The notes under the pieces: generated by a model
What the model was told of the DNA's origin: nothing
Database searches by the model: none
Seen by the model: only the letters and a program-made list of their open reading frames with translations
Assembly (NCBI GenBank): GCA_017621705.1
Contig: JAGASR010000031.1
Span: 1-64,000 of the forward strand
Direction of reading: 5' to 3'
Length of the DNA: 64,000 bases
DNA from: Clostridia bacterium
GTDB taxonomy: Bacteria > Bacillota > Clostridia > Oscillospirales > UBA644
Part shown: positions 9,132 to 18,215 of the stretch, in pieces
Numbering within the stretch: the stretch's first letter is position 1
Layout: every line of letters starts with the position of its first letter
Translations under genes and position numbers: made by a program

Positions 9132-11324
9132 ATGGATAATAATTCAAAAAAACGCGCAGAAGAACTCCTCAAAAAAATGACGCTTGAAGAAAAACTTCAC
9201 CAACTTTCAAGCGCAATGATCTTTGAGGTTGACAATCCCGATTATGAGGAAAAAAGAGATCCTCTTTGCGGAAACTACAGAAATCCGGGACATTTTCTAC
9301 ATAGAAACCGTAAAACTCCCGCAACTCCCGAAGAGGTCGCAAAAAAGATTAATCGAGATGTTGAGTTGAGTATCGAAGCTCAGCCCAATAATATTCCCCC
9401 GATCGAACACGGCGAAGCTCTCCATTGTCCTCTTTGGGGTATGACAACCTCTTTCCCTCAGCCTATCAATATGGCTTCTTCTTTTAACGATGAACTTGTA
9501 GCCGAAATTGCGGATGCGATCGGTAAAGAGTGTAGGGCAGTAGGCGTAAGACAGGCTCTTTCTCCCGTTGTTAATATTGCGCGTGATGTTCGCTGGGGCA
9601 GATCCGTCGAAACTTTCGGTGAAGACGTTCTGTTAAGCTCCAACATGGGCGTTGCTATGTGTAAAGGTCTTGAACAAAACGGCGTAGTAGCAACTCCCAA
9701 GCACTTTGTTGACAACTATTCTTACGGCGGAAGAGACTCCAACTATTCCGATAGCTCCGAAAGAGTAATGCGAGAAGTTTATCTCAAACCGTTTGAAAAG
9801 TGCTTTAAAGAGGGCGGCGCTCAGTCTGTTATGGCTTCTTACAATAGCTGGGACGGCGTACCCACTTCCTGTAGCAAGAAACTTCTTACGGATATTCTTC
9901 GTGATGAATGGAAATTTGACGGCTTTGTTGTTTCCGACTACGGCGGAGTAGAAGGCGTTTGGGGTTCTCACCACATGGTAGACGAACGTTTGAAAGCCTC
10001 TGCTGCTTGCCTTAAAGCCGGTCTTGATGCGAATATCCCCGGCAATGCATACAGCACGATGAAGGATGCTTACGATGCGGGATATATTACCGATGAAGAT
10101 GTTGATAAAGCTGTTCTTCGTATTCTTACAGTTAAATTTAGAATCGGTCTTTTTGAAGAACCTTATGCCGATGCATCAAAAGCAAATGAAATAGTTCGCA
10201 GTGAAAAACATAAAAAGATCGCTCTTGATTCCGCAAGAGAATCCATAATTCTTCTGAAAAACGAAAATATTCTTCCTCTTAAAAAGGATAAGTTGAAAAA
10301 GATCGCAGTTTTCGGTGCGAGTGCGAAAGAGTTCCCCGTAGGTAAAAACTATTCGGGCGCATTCGGTGTCGAATGGACAGCAGATGATGCGAAAACTCCG
10401 CTCCAGTATCTTACCGAATATCTCGACGGTTCTGCAGAGGTCGTTTTTGCTTCTGACAGTCAGATTGAAACCGTTGCTGCAGAGTGTGATGCCGCTATTT
10501 ACTTTACAACGATCGTAGAAGGCGAGGGCATGGACCGTTCCGACCTCAGACTTCCGGCTTATACCGAAAAGGTTCAGGTTGATGATAATGCCATTATCGT
10601 TAACAAGATCGGTATCTCTGTTAAAACAAACCAAGAAGAAAGTGTTAAGAAGATGATTGCGGCAAATAAAAATTCCGTTGTTGTTCTTCTTAACGGCAGT
10701 CCGATCGAAATGACTTCTTGGATCGGCGACTGTAATGCTGTTCTCGAAGCATGGTATCCCGGAGAACAGGGCTCTCAAGCAATTTGCGAGATTCTTTTCG
10801 GTGAATATTCTCCGAACGCTAAACTTCCCATCACCATTCCCAAGAGCGTCGGTCAGGTTCCGCTTTTCTATGCTTATAAACCCTCCGGTCGTGGTTACGG
10901 CTATAACGAAAATGACGGTAAACCTCTCTATCCGTTCGGCTACGGTTTGAGCTATACCGATTTCGAGATCAAGAATATTGCTCATAATATCAATGCGGAT
11001 AATTCCGTAACCGTCAAACTCGATATTTCCAATATCGGCGAATACGACGGTGCAGAGGTCATTCAGATCTACCTTTCCGGTAAAAACTGCGAAGTTGTAA
11101 GACCTATAAAGGAACTTAAAGCATATAAGAAAGTCAATGTCAAAAAAGGTGCGACCGAAAATACCGAGATCTTAATTCCCGAAGAAGCATTCTTCTATTA
11201 CGGTATCGATCTTGCATTCGATATCCATGACGGCGACTATTCCGTCCTCGTCGGAACTTCTTCCGAAAATATCATCGGTTCGTTCGAACTCAAAGTAAGA
11301 GACAAAAAAGTTATCAACGGCTAA
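9132..11324 (+). CDS. beta-glucosidase/xylosidase, GH3
   Basis: 730 residues with no signal peptide, so cytoplasmic. N-terminal GH3 barrel (about 10-330) with RWGRSVETFGED and KHFVDNYSYGGRDSNYSDS; the nucleophile is Asp269 in GFVVSDYGGVEG. C-terminal alpha/beta sandwich (about 375-610), then a fibronectin III-like domain (about 650-725). The acid/base residue of GH3 is not readable by motif. GGAGG lies 7 nt before the start. The exact sugar (glucose or xylose) is open. It is divergent from the GH51 gene and differs in layout from the PA14-containing GH3 pair at 44-50 kb. Confidence 0.93.
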   Translation: MDNNSKKRAEELLKKMTLEEKLHQLSSAMIFEVDNPDYEEKRDPLCGNYRNPGHFLHRNRKTPATPEEVAKKINRDVELSIEAQPNNIPPIEHGEALHCPLWGMTTSFPQPINMASSFNDELVAEIADAIGKECRAVGVRQALSPVVNIARDVRWGRSVETFGEDVLLSSNMGVAMCKGLEQNGVVATPKHFVDNYSYGGRDSNYSDSSERVMREVYLKPFEKCFKEGGAQSVMASYNSWDGVPTSCSKKLLTDILRDEWKFDGFVVSDYGGVEGVWGSHHMVDERLKASAACLKAGLDANIPGNAYSTMKDAYDAGYITDEDVDKAVLRILTVKFRIGLFEEPYADASKANEIVRSEKHKKIALDSARESIILLKNENILPLKKDKLKKIAVFGASAKEFPVGKNYSGAFGVEWTADDAKTPLQYLTEYLDGSAEVVFASDSQIETVAAECDAAIYFTTIVEGEGMDRSDLRLPAYTEKVQVDDNAIIVNKIGISVKTNQEESVKKMIAANKNSVVVLLNGSPIEMTSWIGDCNAVLEAWYPGEQGSQAICEILFGEYSPNAKLPITIPKSVGQVPLFYAYKPSGRGYGYNENDGKPLYPFGYGLSYTDFEIKNIAHNINADNSVTVKLDISNIGEYDGAEVIQIYLSGKNCEVVRPIKELKAYKKVNVKKGATENTEILIPEEAFFYYGIDLAFDIHDGDYSVLVGTSSENIIGSFELKVRDKKVING

Positions 11325-11343
11325 AACCATAATAAATCAAAGT

Positions 11344-11376
11344 GTCATCCTCTGTTTGCGCAGGGGATGACTTTTT
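11344..11376 (+). terminator. terminator after GH3
   Basis: GTCATCCTCTG / CAGGGGATGAC (11 bp, one G-U pair), loop of 6, then TTTTT. Confidence 0.9.
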
Positions 11377-11377
11377 C

Positions 11378-11407
11378 TTGACAGCCCCCTTTGTTTTATG
11401 GTATACT
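11378..11407 (+). promoter_or_regulatory. promoter of the sigma/anti-sigma-like operon
   Basis: TTGACA (11378-11383), 18-nt spacer, TATACT (11402-11407), directly after the GH3 terminator. The transcript would have a leader of about 110 nt before the chosen start. Confidence 0.7.
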
Positions 11408-11525
11408 CTTGTCATAGAGTTTTTAATTGTCAGAATGTGAATTTTTTGTAAAATACAGAAAAACGTGCAACAAATCATATCTGAAAAATCATCTTATAAC
11501 AGAGAGAAATTCAGAGGTGAAAAAT

Positions 11526-12119
11526 ATGTATGATGTTCTTTCAAAAGAACGAGTGTATGTTCCAAAAAATATAGGTTCCGGAGAACGGTCAATGAATAAA
11601 AGAAAAGAAACAGTAGACGGATTGTTTTTGCAACACAATGCGTATATACTGAATATCTGCAGATCAAAAGGTCTTTCAGGGGAAGACGCAAAAGACGTCC
11701 TTTCCGAGACATTTTTGAGATTCTGGCAGAATATCGATGATCTTATCGATCTCGTACCGTTACAACATAAAAAATGGCTTTACACAACCGCTGTCAACAT
11801 AACCCACGAAAAAATAAGACAACACATTAATATTGAGCCTGCCGATATCAGCGAGCTCGAAGCTACCGTTGCCGAGGAAAATAACGGTATCGATGCCGCA
11901 ATAGAAGAACAGGCTTTTGAGCATCTTTTAACTCAGATCGGCTCGGAATTATCCGATACCGAAAAGAAGACCCTTGATATGATCTTTGAGCATGAAAGAG
12001 GTGTATCGTATGAAGAATTATCTGAAAAATACGGTATACGCTCCGTCACTATACGCTCAATGATCCACCGATTGCGCAAAAACGTAAAAACGATTATTGA
12101 AAAACTGGCAGCACAGTGA
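11526..12119 (+). CDS. sigma-70 family (ECF-like) RNA polymerase sigma factor
   Basis: 197 residues from the ATG at 11526, supported by AGAGGTG 8 nt upstream. A later ATG at 11592 with GGAGA upstream would give 175 residues and also fits ECF length. Region 2 is about residues 28-75 (KDVLSETFLRFWQNID), and region 4 about 130-190 with the helix-turn-helix SYEELSEKYGIRSVTIRSMIHRLRK. No region 1 or 3. The next gene encodes a one-TM protein with a cytosolic N-terminus, the usual setting for a membrane-controlled ECF sigma. Target promoters cannot be named. Confidence 0.9.
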   Translation: MYDVLSKERVYVPKNIGSGERSMNKRKETVDGLFLQHNAYILNICRSKGLSGEDAKDVLSETFLRFWQNIDDLIDLVPLQHKKWLYTTAVNITHEKIRQHINIEPADISELEATVAEENNGIDAAIEEQAFEHLLTQIGSELSDTEKKTLDMIFEHERGVSYEELSEKYGIRSVTIRSMIHRLRKNVKTIIEKLAAQ

Positions 12120-12167
12120 TCCGTATTATGCGCAACAATAAATTATCAAAGAAAGAGGTATTCTATC

Positions 12168-13937
12168 ATGAGTATATCCGAAAATAAAACTCAAAGAATG
12201 ATAACATGGTTATCGGATGCTATAATGGCTGAAATGGCAAAACCGTATACCGAAATAGATACAGAATTCGTTGATTCCTGCGAACAGCTTCTCGACACTC
12301 TTCTCGGCGAACGAAGACTCTCCGATAATGAGATCAACGATATGTTAAAAAATATAACACGTAAGAATAAAAATAACCGTTCGGTTTCCGTTAAACGCAA
12401 AACAAAATCCGTTTTCATTGCCCTTATCGCGGCAATCATCTTCCTTTTTTCATGTGTTACGATCTGCGCCTTTACTCCTATCGGAGAAAGTATTGTTAAA
12501 AAGGTTCTTTTTACGGAATCTCAGGTTAAATTCAGTATGAAAACAAATCTCGAAGTTACTACTGTTGGTGATACGGAATATGGATTTGAAGAAAGTATCA
12601 GTATCGATGATCGATATGATTATATTGTCAGAACAGAAAAAATACTTGACAGACTTGATTCAGACAATTCAATCTCCATAAATATATATGCAAAAGAAAC
12701 ATACGACGAACATGTCGCCATTGGTTCCGCGGTCCATTCGTATCTCGAAGATCTTACCGATCTCGAAAATGCTATGGATATCATTTTTGCAACATACGGC
12801 GAATATTGCAATTACGGTCTGGTCTACGGATACGCAAATTATATCCTTAACGATCTTTCCGAAACGAAGACTGTTTTCTCCGACCCGATTATTTCCGCGG
12901 AAAACAAATATCTTGCATTGAATTATCTTTGTTTTCATCCCGATTTCGCTTCCGATGAGGATATATCGATAAATCAGAATATTGCAAACGCATTTGTCTT
13001 CGATTATATATCCGAGAACGGTGAAAAGGCATTTATCGAGATCCTGAAAGCAAGCGGAAACGTCGAAAAGGTTGATATATCAAATAAAGCTCTTTCCGAC
13101 TATTATTTAAAACATGGCGTGTCTGTTTTCCTTACACGTAATTTGTATAAAGACGGCGGACAGGCGGATCATTATTGCGTAATGTCCGAGTATGCAACTT
13201 TTGAAATACCGGAAAACTGGATTGACGGTCTGACTTTATGGGTACCCTATCACTATGGTGAAGATTATGATTATCCCAACCTTTATGACGGTTTTCTTAA
13301 TAACGATTATGCGAAAACAGAGAGATTTTTTGATGTAAATCTCGAACAGATGCGTCAATATGAGAAACTTTTCTCTCTTGAGAAGTATAGAAGAAACGTA
13401 TTAATAACTTTTCAATCTCCCAGATCGGCTGTTGATTCTTCCCATGCTCATAAAGGAAATGTTATTTATATTAAAAATTTAAGTTCTGTTATTTCTCTTT
13501 ATCTTTTTGATATTCTCCGTTATGCCGGTGGCTATCAGGAATGGAAGGCAGATGGTTTTAGAAATTATTATGCTTATCGTTATGATGAATACGGTAATGC
13601 TATGATTGAACACGATTGGTTGAATAGCGATCCGGGAAAGCTCTTTGTTCAAAAAACAGATAGACCTATTGACTTCAAAAATGATATATATATGATATAT
13701 AATATTCGTGTATATCAGCGATATATTGAAAGAGGGGAAATTAAGCCTCAGGATTCAGTGACCCATACGGTTTCATTTATAGACTATCTCGTAAACAACT
13801 ATGACGAACAAAAAGTAATTGAATACTTTACCGTAACCAATGATCTTAAAACTTTTACAGATAAAAAATACCCCGAACTCGTCGAAGATTGGATAGATTA
13901 TCTTGAAGAGACATGTGCCGTATACTTTGAGGAATGA
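12168..13937 (+). CDS. membrane partner of the sigma factor; outer domain resembles a degenerate gluzincin protease
   Basis: 589 residues. Residues 1-80 are cytosolic and helical; a single TM segment spans about 81-103, and about 485 residues are predicted outside. Position after an ECF sigma and this topology suggest an anti-sigma factor. In the outer part, YQEWKADGFRNYYAYR (about 454-470) and TVSFIDYLVNNYDEQKVIEYF (about 525-545) resemble, in order and spacing, the 'W..EGFA.Y' helix and following helices of peptidase MA-like gluzincins, but where HExxH is expected the sequence is LYLFDILRY. If the resemblance is real, the domain is a protease fold without zinc ligands and could be a sensor. 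AGAGG precedes the start. Function is inferred from context only. Confidence 0.6.
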   Translation: MSISENKTQRMITWLSDAIMAEMAKPYTEIDTEFVDSCEQLLDTLLGERRLSDNEINDMLKNITRKNKNNRSVSVKRKTKSVFIALIAAIIFLFSCVTICAFTPIGESIVKKVLFTESQVKFSMKTNLEVTTVGDTEYGFEESISIDDRYDYIVRTEKILDRLDSDNSISINIYAKETYDEHVAIGSAVHSYLEDLTDLENAMDIIFATYGEYCNYGLVYGYANYILNDLSETKTVFSDPIISAENKYLALNYLCFHPDFASDEDISINQNIANAFVFDYISENGEKAFIEILKASGNVEKVDISNKALSDYYLKHGVSVFLTRNLYKDGGQADHYCVMSEYATFEIPENWIDGLTLWVPYHYGEDYDYPNLYDGFLNNDYAKTERFFDVNLEQMRQYEKLFSLEKYRRNVLITFQSPRSAVDSSHAHKGNVIYIKNLSSVISLYLFDILRYAGGYQEWKADGFRNYYAYRYDEYGNAMIEHDWLNSDPGKLFVQKTDRPIDFKNDIYMIYNIRVYQRYIERGEIKPQDSVTHTVSFIDYLVNNYDEQKVIEYFTVTNDLKTFTDKKYPELVEDWIDYLEETCAVYFEE

Positions 13938-14060
13938 TATTAAAACTCATAAATGTCACAATTTTTATGAAAATTTCTACTAAATACATCTTGCAAAAAT
14001 CCCGAAAGTATGATATACTCATATCAGGAATAAATCATACTAATATAGGGTGTATTTAAT

Positions 14061-14735
14061 ATGTCAGAATATCAGCGCGAAGCGGATAAATACGTAAAAG
14101 ATAAATGGTATAAAAATATCTGGTATCATTATAAGATACCTATCTGTCTGATCGGATTTTTCGCTTTTGCGCTGTTCTTTTTTGCATACAGTTCCGTCAC
14201 TAAAGAGAAAATCGACCTTTATGTTATGTATATAACCGAAGATCCGGAAGTATATACCGAAAAGGTCAATGCTCTTGAATCAACGCTCTCTCTTTATACC
14301 GAAGATAAAACGGGGGACGGCGAGATTGTCGTTTTTGTCGATAATATCTTTATCGGAGACGATCATGAAGACGATGTTGTTTATCAGAATAAAGAACGTA
14401 TCATGACCGCGCTCCGCGCAGGCTCCTGCATGCTTATTCTTTGCGATGGGGAAGGGCTTGAGTATATGACTAACGCTGAAGCTCTCTGCGATCTTTCCGA
14501 GGAATTTCCCGATACTGATCTTGACGGCAATTACTACACTCTCAACGAAACTTCCTTTATGCAGAAAGACACCATGGTCGATTGGAATAACGATCTTTAT
14601 ATCTCTCTCCGTCTTTATAAAGGCACGGTCGCAGAGCTTATTCCGTCAAGCCAGGTCAATTTCGAACATGCGAAAACGACTGTTTCAAATGTTATTTCCG
14701 ATAATGTTATAAATATAGGTGACAGCAATGAATAA
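14061..14735 (+). CDS. uncharacterised single-pass membrane protein
   Basis: 224 residues. Basic aromatic N-terminus (KWYKNIWYHYKIP), one TM helix at about 27-47, then a soluble acidic domain predicted outside. I do not recognise the domain; the N-terminal KW..YWYHYK signature is familiar from hypothetical proteins of gut Clostridia. The last codons overlap the luxS start by 8 nt, so the two are translationally linked. A TTGCAA/TATACT-like promoter lies in the 123-nt gap upstream. Confidence 0.75.
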   Translation: MSEYQREADKYVKDKWYKNIWYHYKIPICLIGFFAFALFFFAYSSVTKEKIDLYVMYITEDPEVYTEKVNALESTLSLYTEDKTGDGEIVVFVDNIFIGDDHEDDVVYQNKERIMTALRAGSCMLILCDGEGLEYMTNAEALCDLSEEFPDTDLDGNYYTLNETSFMQKDTMVDWNNDLYISLRLYKGTVAELIPSSQVNFEHAKTTVSNVISDNVINIGDSNE

Positions 14736-15183
14736 AATCGAAAGCTTTAAGATAAATCATCTTACTCTTCTTCCCGGTTTTTACGTTTCCCGTGTTGACG
14801 GAGATATAACCACTTACGATATGCGCTTCGTAAAACCGTACTCCGGAGAACTCATAACCCCTTCCGAAATGCATTCTCTTGAACATATGTTTGCAACCTA
14901 CATAAGAAACTCCGAAATTTCCGAGGATGTCATTTATTTCGGTCCTATGGGTTGCCAGACAGGGTTTTATCTTCTTATAAGAAATGCCGAATATCAGAAT
15001 GTCCTCAAGCACGTAAAAATCGCTCTCGAAGGCATTATCTCTCATGACGGTGAAATGTTCGGTAACTCTGAAATCGAATGCGGTAACTGCTATACGTTAA
15101 GCCTCGATGCTGCAAAAAATCTTTCAAAAAAATATCTCGATGTATTAAATAATTCAGAAAATACGGGTGTTTACTCCGAATGA
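14728..15183 (+). CDS. luxS: S-ribosylhomocysteine lyase LuxS
   Basis: 151 residues, the usual length. It converts S-ribosylhomocysteine to homocysteine and DPD, the AI-2 precursor. The metal ligands are His and His of MHSLEHMF and Cys of ECGNC; the catalytic Cys lies in GPMGCQTGFY. The ATG at 14728 is preferred over a GTG 3 codons upstream because AGGTGA lies 8 nt before it. It overlaps the upstream gene by 8 nt and the downstream gene by 4 nt. mtnN, which makes its substrate, is three genes downstream. Confidence 0.96.
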   Translation: MNKIESFKINHLTLLPGFYVSRVDGDITTYDMRFVKPYSGELITPSEMHSLEHMFATYIRNSEISEDVIYFGPMGCQTGFYLLIRNAEYQNVLKHVKIALEGIISHDGEMFGNSEIECGNCYTLSLDAAKNLSKKYLDVLNNSENTGVYSE

Positions 15184-15512
15184 GGAGTTTGATCCAATAT
15201 CTTAACGATTTCATCGAAAGAAGATTGATGATAAACCCACCGCGGAAAATATTGATAATTTACTGGATAGTTTTGGCGATCGTGTTATTTACACTCGTCA
15301 CCCTTTCAAAAAGTATCATTTTATTTATAACTGTTCCGTTATTTGTTATCTGGTTTATATTTTTTCTTTATTTTATGAGATTGTGGAATTTTTTTCGTTA
15401 TTCGAAACTAATTGCAATTATTCCTTTAGTATTATTGGGTTTATCTGCTTTTCTTTTGGGCCCTGTTATCAGAGGCGCTTTGCTTTCGTTGATTAATTCT
15501 TTATTAGGTTGA
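15180..15512 (+). CDS. small three-helix membrane protein, unknown
   Basis: 110 residues with a basic N-terminus and three hydrophobic segments (about 23-42, 45-68, 79-105). The start ATG overlaps the luxS stop (ATGA), so it is translationally coupled. No recognised motif. It sits between luxS and a MutS-like gene; any link to AI-2 export or uptake would be speculation. Confidence 0.75.
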   Translation: MRSLIQYLNDFIERRLMINPPRKILIIYWIVLAIVLFTLVTLSKSIILFITVPLFVIWFIFFLYFMRLWNFFRYSKLIAIIPLVLLGLSAFLLGPVIRGALLSLINSLLG

Positions 15513-15522
15513 GGTGAGAGGT

Positions 15523-17121
15523 ATGAACGAAGAAAAATTATCTTTGATCTGGTCTGACGATGATTCGAGAGAAACTTTTTCTTCCGTGAATTTTATCGAA
15601 GACCTTAAATTGAACACAGTCATAGATATAAACACTTTTATTCCGTTAACAAAAAAAAGGCTTAATATCTGCGATTTTCTTACTTTAAACAAAAATACTG
15701 TAAAGAAAAGAAACGACTTGTTTTCAGATCTTCTTAAAAACAGGAATATTATTCCCCGTCTTAAAGAGTTGACTGTTAAATTAAGAGATCTCTGCGATAT
15801 AAACACCGTAAAAATGAAAGTCGATTCTTCGTTGGAGCATAATTTGTATTCCATAAAGGAATTGGGAATTTATATCGACCTGATAAAAGGATACAATAAT
15901 CTTTTTCATAATGTTGCTTTTAAATCGGATTCTTTGATTAGATTTTCTTCAAGAATTAATGAGATATGTTTATCTGATGAATTTGTCTCTCTTTGCGAAG
16001 AAACGGAAAAACTTGATAATAGAGTAAATAATATCAAGAGTATAACCATCGGACTTAATCTTGACAGTCAATTACGTCCCACAGAAGCCGGAATTATCAG
16101 CCTGAACGAGGAAAGTTTCATTTCAGGCGACATCATCGATAAAATATTAAGACTTGATTTCAAAGATAATCCGTACTCATGTCTTGTCCCTCTTGAACCG
16201 ATAGAGAAGGGATTGAATAATTCTGAAAAAGCAGCCATTAAACTTTCGGTCAACAGCACCTTGAGTTCAATGCTCTCAAGATCTTTCATCAGTTGGAAAG
16301 AATCCATTAAAAGGTTTAATAGCGAACGTTCCAAATGGCTCTACTCTCTTTTTTATGAATTTTGTTTTATACTCGGTTGCACAGATTTTCTTCTCGCACT
16401 GTATGATAGAAATTTACCTCTTTGCAGTCCTGATTTTTCAGAGGAAGAATCTATAACCGAATTATATAATCCTTGTCTTGTACTGAACAAAGATGAAGGT
16501 TATATCGTAAAAAACGATATTAATTTTGACAGCTCTGCAAGAATCTATATTCTTACCGGACCCAATCAAGGCGGTAAATCAATTTTTACAAATGCAGTCG
16601 GACATCTTTATTCGATGCTGCATTTAGGAATGTTACTACCTGCGAAGTCTGCAAAAGTTAAACTTGTCGATAATATTTTTACGCATTATCCGTCAAAACT
16701 CACAGATAGATATCAGCAGGGAAGATTTGCGACCGAATGTGCCGTTCTTTCAGACATCAGTAAAAAAATGACAGATAAAAGCTTGTTTTTATTTGACGAA
16801 AGCCTTTCAAGTACAAGTAATATCGAATCAACGGCAATTGCCTCCGAAATTCTTGCCGCATATCTGAATATTGGATGTAAAGGAATATTCACCACTCATC
16901 TTCATGATCTTTGTGCTATGACAGACGAACTGAATTCCGACAAGGATGCTGTTGGTAAAGTTGAAAATCTTTCTGCAGTTCTTTCAGATAATTCGAACGA
17001 CCGAACGTTCAAGATCGTAAAAGGAAGACCATACGGTAAAAGTTTTGCGTTTGATATCGCATCACAGTTCGGTTTAGATAAAAATGCGATATTGAATTCT
17101 TTAATTAATAAAAAACAGTAA
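15523..17121 (+). CDS. MutS-like ATPase (MutS core and domain V only)
   Basis: 532 residues. The C-terminal ATPase shows Walker A GPNQGGKSIF (about residue 350), Walker B LFLFDESLSST and the H-loop TTHLHDL, all in the MutS order. The N-terminal half (1-300) is helical and could correspond to the lever/core domains. It lacks the mismatch-recognition domain with the Phe-x-Glu motif and the C-terminal Smr nuclease of MutS2, so it is neither classical MutS1 nor MutS2. GAGGTGAG lies before the ATG at 15523. Role unknown; its place between luxS and mtnN is unusual. Confidence 0.88.
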   Translation: MNEEKLSLIWSDDDSRETFSSVNFIEDLKLNTVIDINTFIPLTKKRLNICDFLTLNKNTVKKRNDLFSDLLKNRNIIPRLKELTVKLRDLCDINTVKMKVDSSLEHNLYSIKELGIYIDLIKGYNNLFHNVAFKSDSLIRFSSRINEICLSDEFVSLCEETEKLDNRVNNIKSITIGLNLDSQLRPTEAGIISLNEESFISGDIIDKILRLDFKDNPYSCLVPLEPIEKGLNNSEKAAIKLSVNSTLSSMLSRSFISWKESIKRFNSERSKWLYSLFYEFCFILGCTDFLLALYDRNLPLCSPDFSEEESITELYNPCLVLNKDEGYIVKNDINFDSSARIYILTGPNQGGKSIFTNAVGHLYSMLHLGMLLPAKSAKVKLVDNIFTHYPSKLTDRYQQGRFATECAVLSDISKKMTDKSLFLFDESLSSTSNIESTAIASEILAAYLNIGCKGIFTTHLHDLCAMTDELNSDKDAVGKVENLSAVLSDNSNDRTFKIVKGRPYGKSFAFDIASQFGLDKNAILNSLINKKQ

Positions 17122-17137
17122 AAGGTGTTTACAACAA

Positions 17138-17824
17138 ATGATAGGTATAATTTGTGCGATGGATATTGAACTCAAGCAGATCCGTGAACTTGCTTGTGAA
17201 TGTGAGAATATCAAAGTCGCTTCGTTTGAATTTGTAAAAGGTAAGATATACGGTAGGGAAGTCGTAATGTGTGTCTGCGGTGTCGGCAAGGTTTTTGCGG
17301 CGCTTTGTGCTCACACCATGATAATGTCTTTCTCGCCCGAGATCATTATAAATGTCGGTGTTGCGGGAAATCTTTCCGATAAACTCAAAATAGGGGACAT
17401 CGCTATTGCAGACAGTCTTGTTCAGCATGATATGGATACTTCGGCGCTCGGCGATCCTGTCGGACTTATTTCCGGCATCAATGTTATTAACTTTGAGTGC
17501 TCAAAACCTGCTGTTGAAAAAATAAGTGCTATTTGCAACGATATCGGTATCAACAGCCTCGTCGGAACTATCGCAACAGGCGACAGATTCGTCGCATCGC
17601 AGGCTGAAAAAGATCGCATTGTTTCGCTCTTTAACGGTATTTCCTGCGACATGGAAGGCGGCGCGATCGCACAGGCTTGTTATATAAACAATGTTCCCTT
17701 TGCCGCAATCCGAGCTCTTTCCGATGATGCCGACAGCGGTTCTCCTTCCGATTTCGGTGAATTCTGTAAAACATCTGCAAAGAATTCTGCGGAAGTCGTA
17801 AGGCGTTTTATCGAGAATTATTAA
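17138..17824 (+). CDS. mtnN: 5'-methylthioadenosine/S-adenosylhomocysteine nucleosidase
   Basis: 228 residues, typical length. It cleaves adenine from SAH and MTA; the SAH product feeds LuxS. Family landmarks are MDIELKQI near the N-terminus (catalytic Glu), NVGVAGNL, CDMEGGA (ribose-binding Glu) and ALSDDAD (catalytic Asp). AAAGGTG precedes the start. It is the last gene of the 14061-17824 operon, which joins both steps of SAH recycling; other clostridia often keep luxS and mtnN (pfs) apart. Confidence 0.96.
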   Translation: MIGIICAMDIELKQIRELACECENIKVASFEFVKGKIYGREVVMCVCGVGKVFAALCAHTMIMSFSPEIIINVGVAGNLSDKLKIGDIAIADSLVQHDMDTSALGDPVGLISGINVINFECSKPAVEKISAICNDIGINSLVGTIATGDRFVASQAEKDRIVSLFNGISCDMEGGAIAQACYINNVPFAAIRALSDDADSGSPSDFGEFCKTSAKNSAEVVRRFIENY

Positions 17825-17876
17825 TATCAATTTATATATCGAACCTGCCGGAAAGTTTCTTTTTGATTCTGACTCG

Positions 17877-17948
17877 AAAGGTATGCGCATAGCAACGTGA
17901 AAACAAACCGTTTTCATTCATTTGCCGTACCTTTGGGTACGGCTTTTT
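17877..17948 (+). promoter_or_regulatory. candidate attenuator/riboswitch before the hydrogenase-maturation operon
   Basis: A terminator hairpin GCCGTACC / GGTACGGC (17924-17931 and 17936-17943) followed by TTTTTG ends only about 9 nt before the ribosome site of the next gene, leaving no room for a promoter. An upstream segment, AAAGGTATG (17877-17885), can pair with CGTACCTTT (17926-17934), nine pairs with one G-U, which would break the terminator. Between them is a TGAAAAC / GTTTTCA hairpin (17898-17916) and the palindrome TATGCGCATA (17882-17891). The two mutually exclusive helices are those expected of an attenuator. I do not recognise a known aptamer. Confidence 0.6.
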
Positions 17949-17964
17949 GATTGAAAGGAGTTTT

Positions 17965-18213
17965 ATGGAAACAAGAGTTGCCGTTATGGGCATAATAGTT
18001 GACGATACCGAAAATGTTTCGAAACTCAACGAATTGTTACACGAATACGGGAAATATATAATCGGAAGAATGGGCATACCGTACAGAGAAAAGCATATCA
18101 ATATCATGTCTGTTGCCATAGATGCTCCTCAGGACGTTATTTCCGCTCTTTCGGGAAAAATCGGAAATATTGAAGGAATAAGTGTCAAGACCGCATATGC
18201 GGCATCTAAATAA
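17965..18213 (+). CDS. TM1266-family protein (iron-only hydrogenase system regulator)
   Basis: 82 residues with an ACT/NikR-C-like beta-alpha-beta fold: TRVAVMGIIVDD at the N-terminus, GRMGIPYREKHINIMSV in the middle. Members are found almost only beside [FeFe]-hydrogenase maturases and are presumed regulators. The ATG at 17965 is preferred over an in-frame upstream codon because AAAGGAG lies 5 nt before it. It starts the maturation operon, 2 nt before hydE. Confidence 0.88.
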   Translation: METRVAVMGIIVDDTENVSKLNELLHEYGKYIIGRMGIPYREKHINIMSVAIDAPQDVISALSGKIGNIEGISVKTAYAASK

Positions 18214-18215
18214 TA

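Noticed and set aside
11427..11525. A TTG at 11427 as the sigma factor start
   Set aside because: It has no ribosome site and lies about 20 nt after the -10 box; AGAGGTG before 11526 is better.
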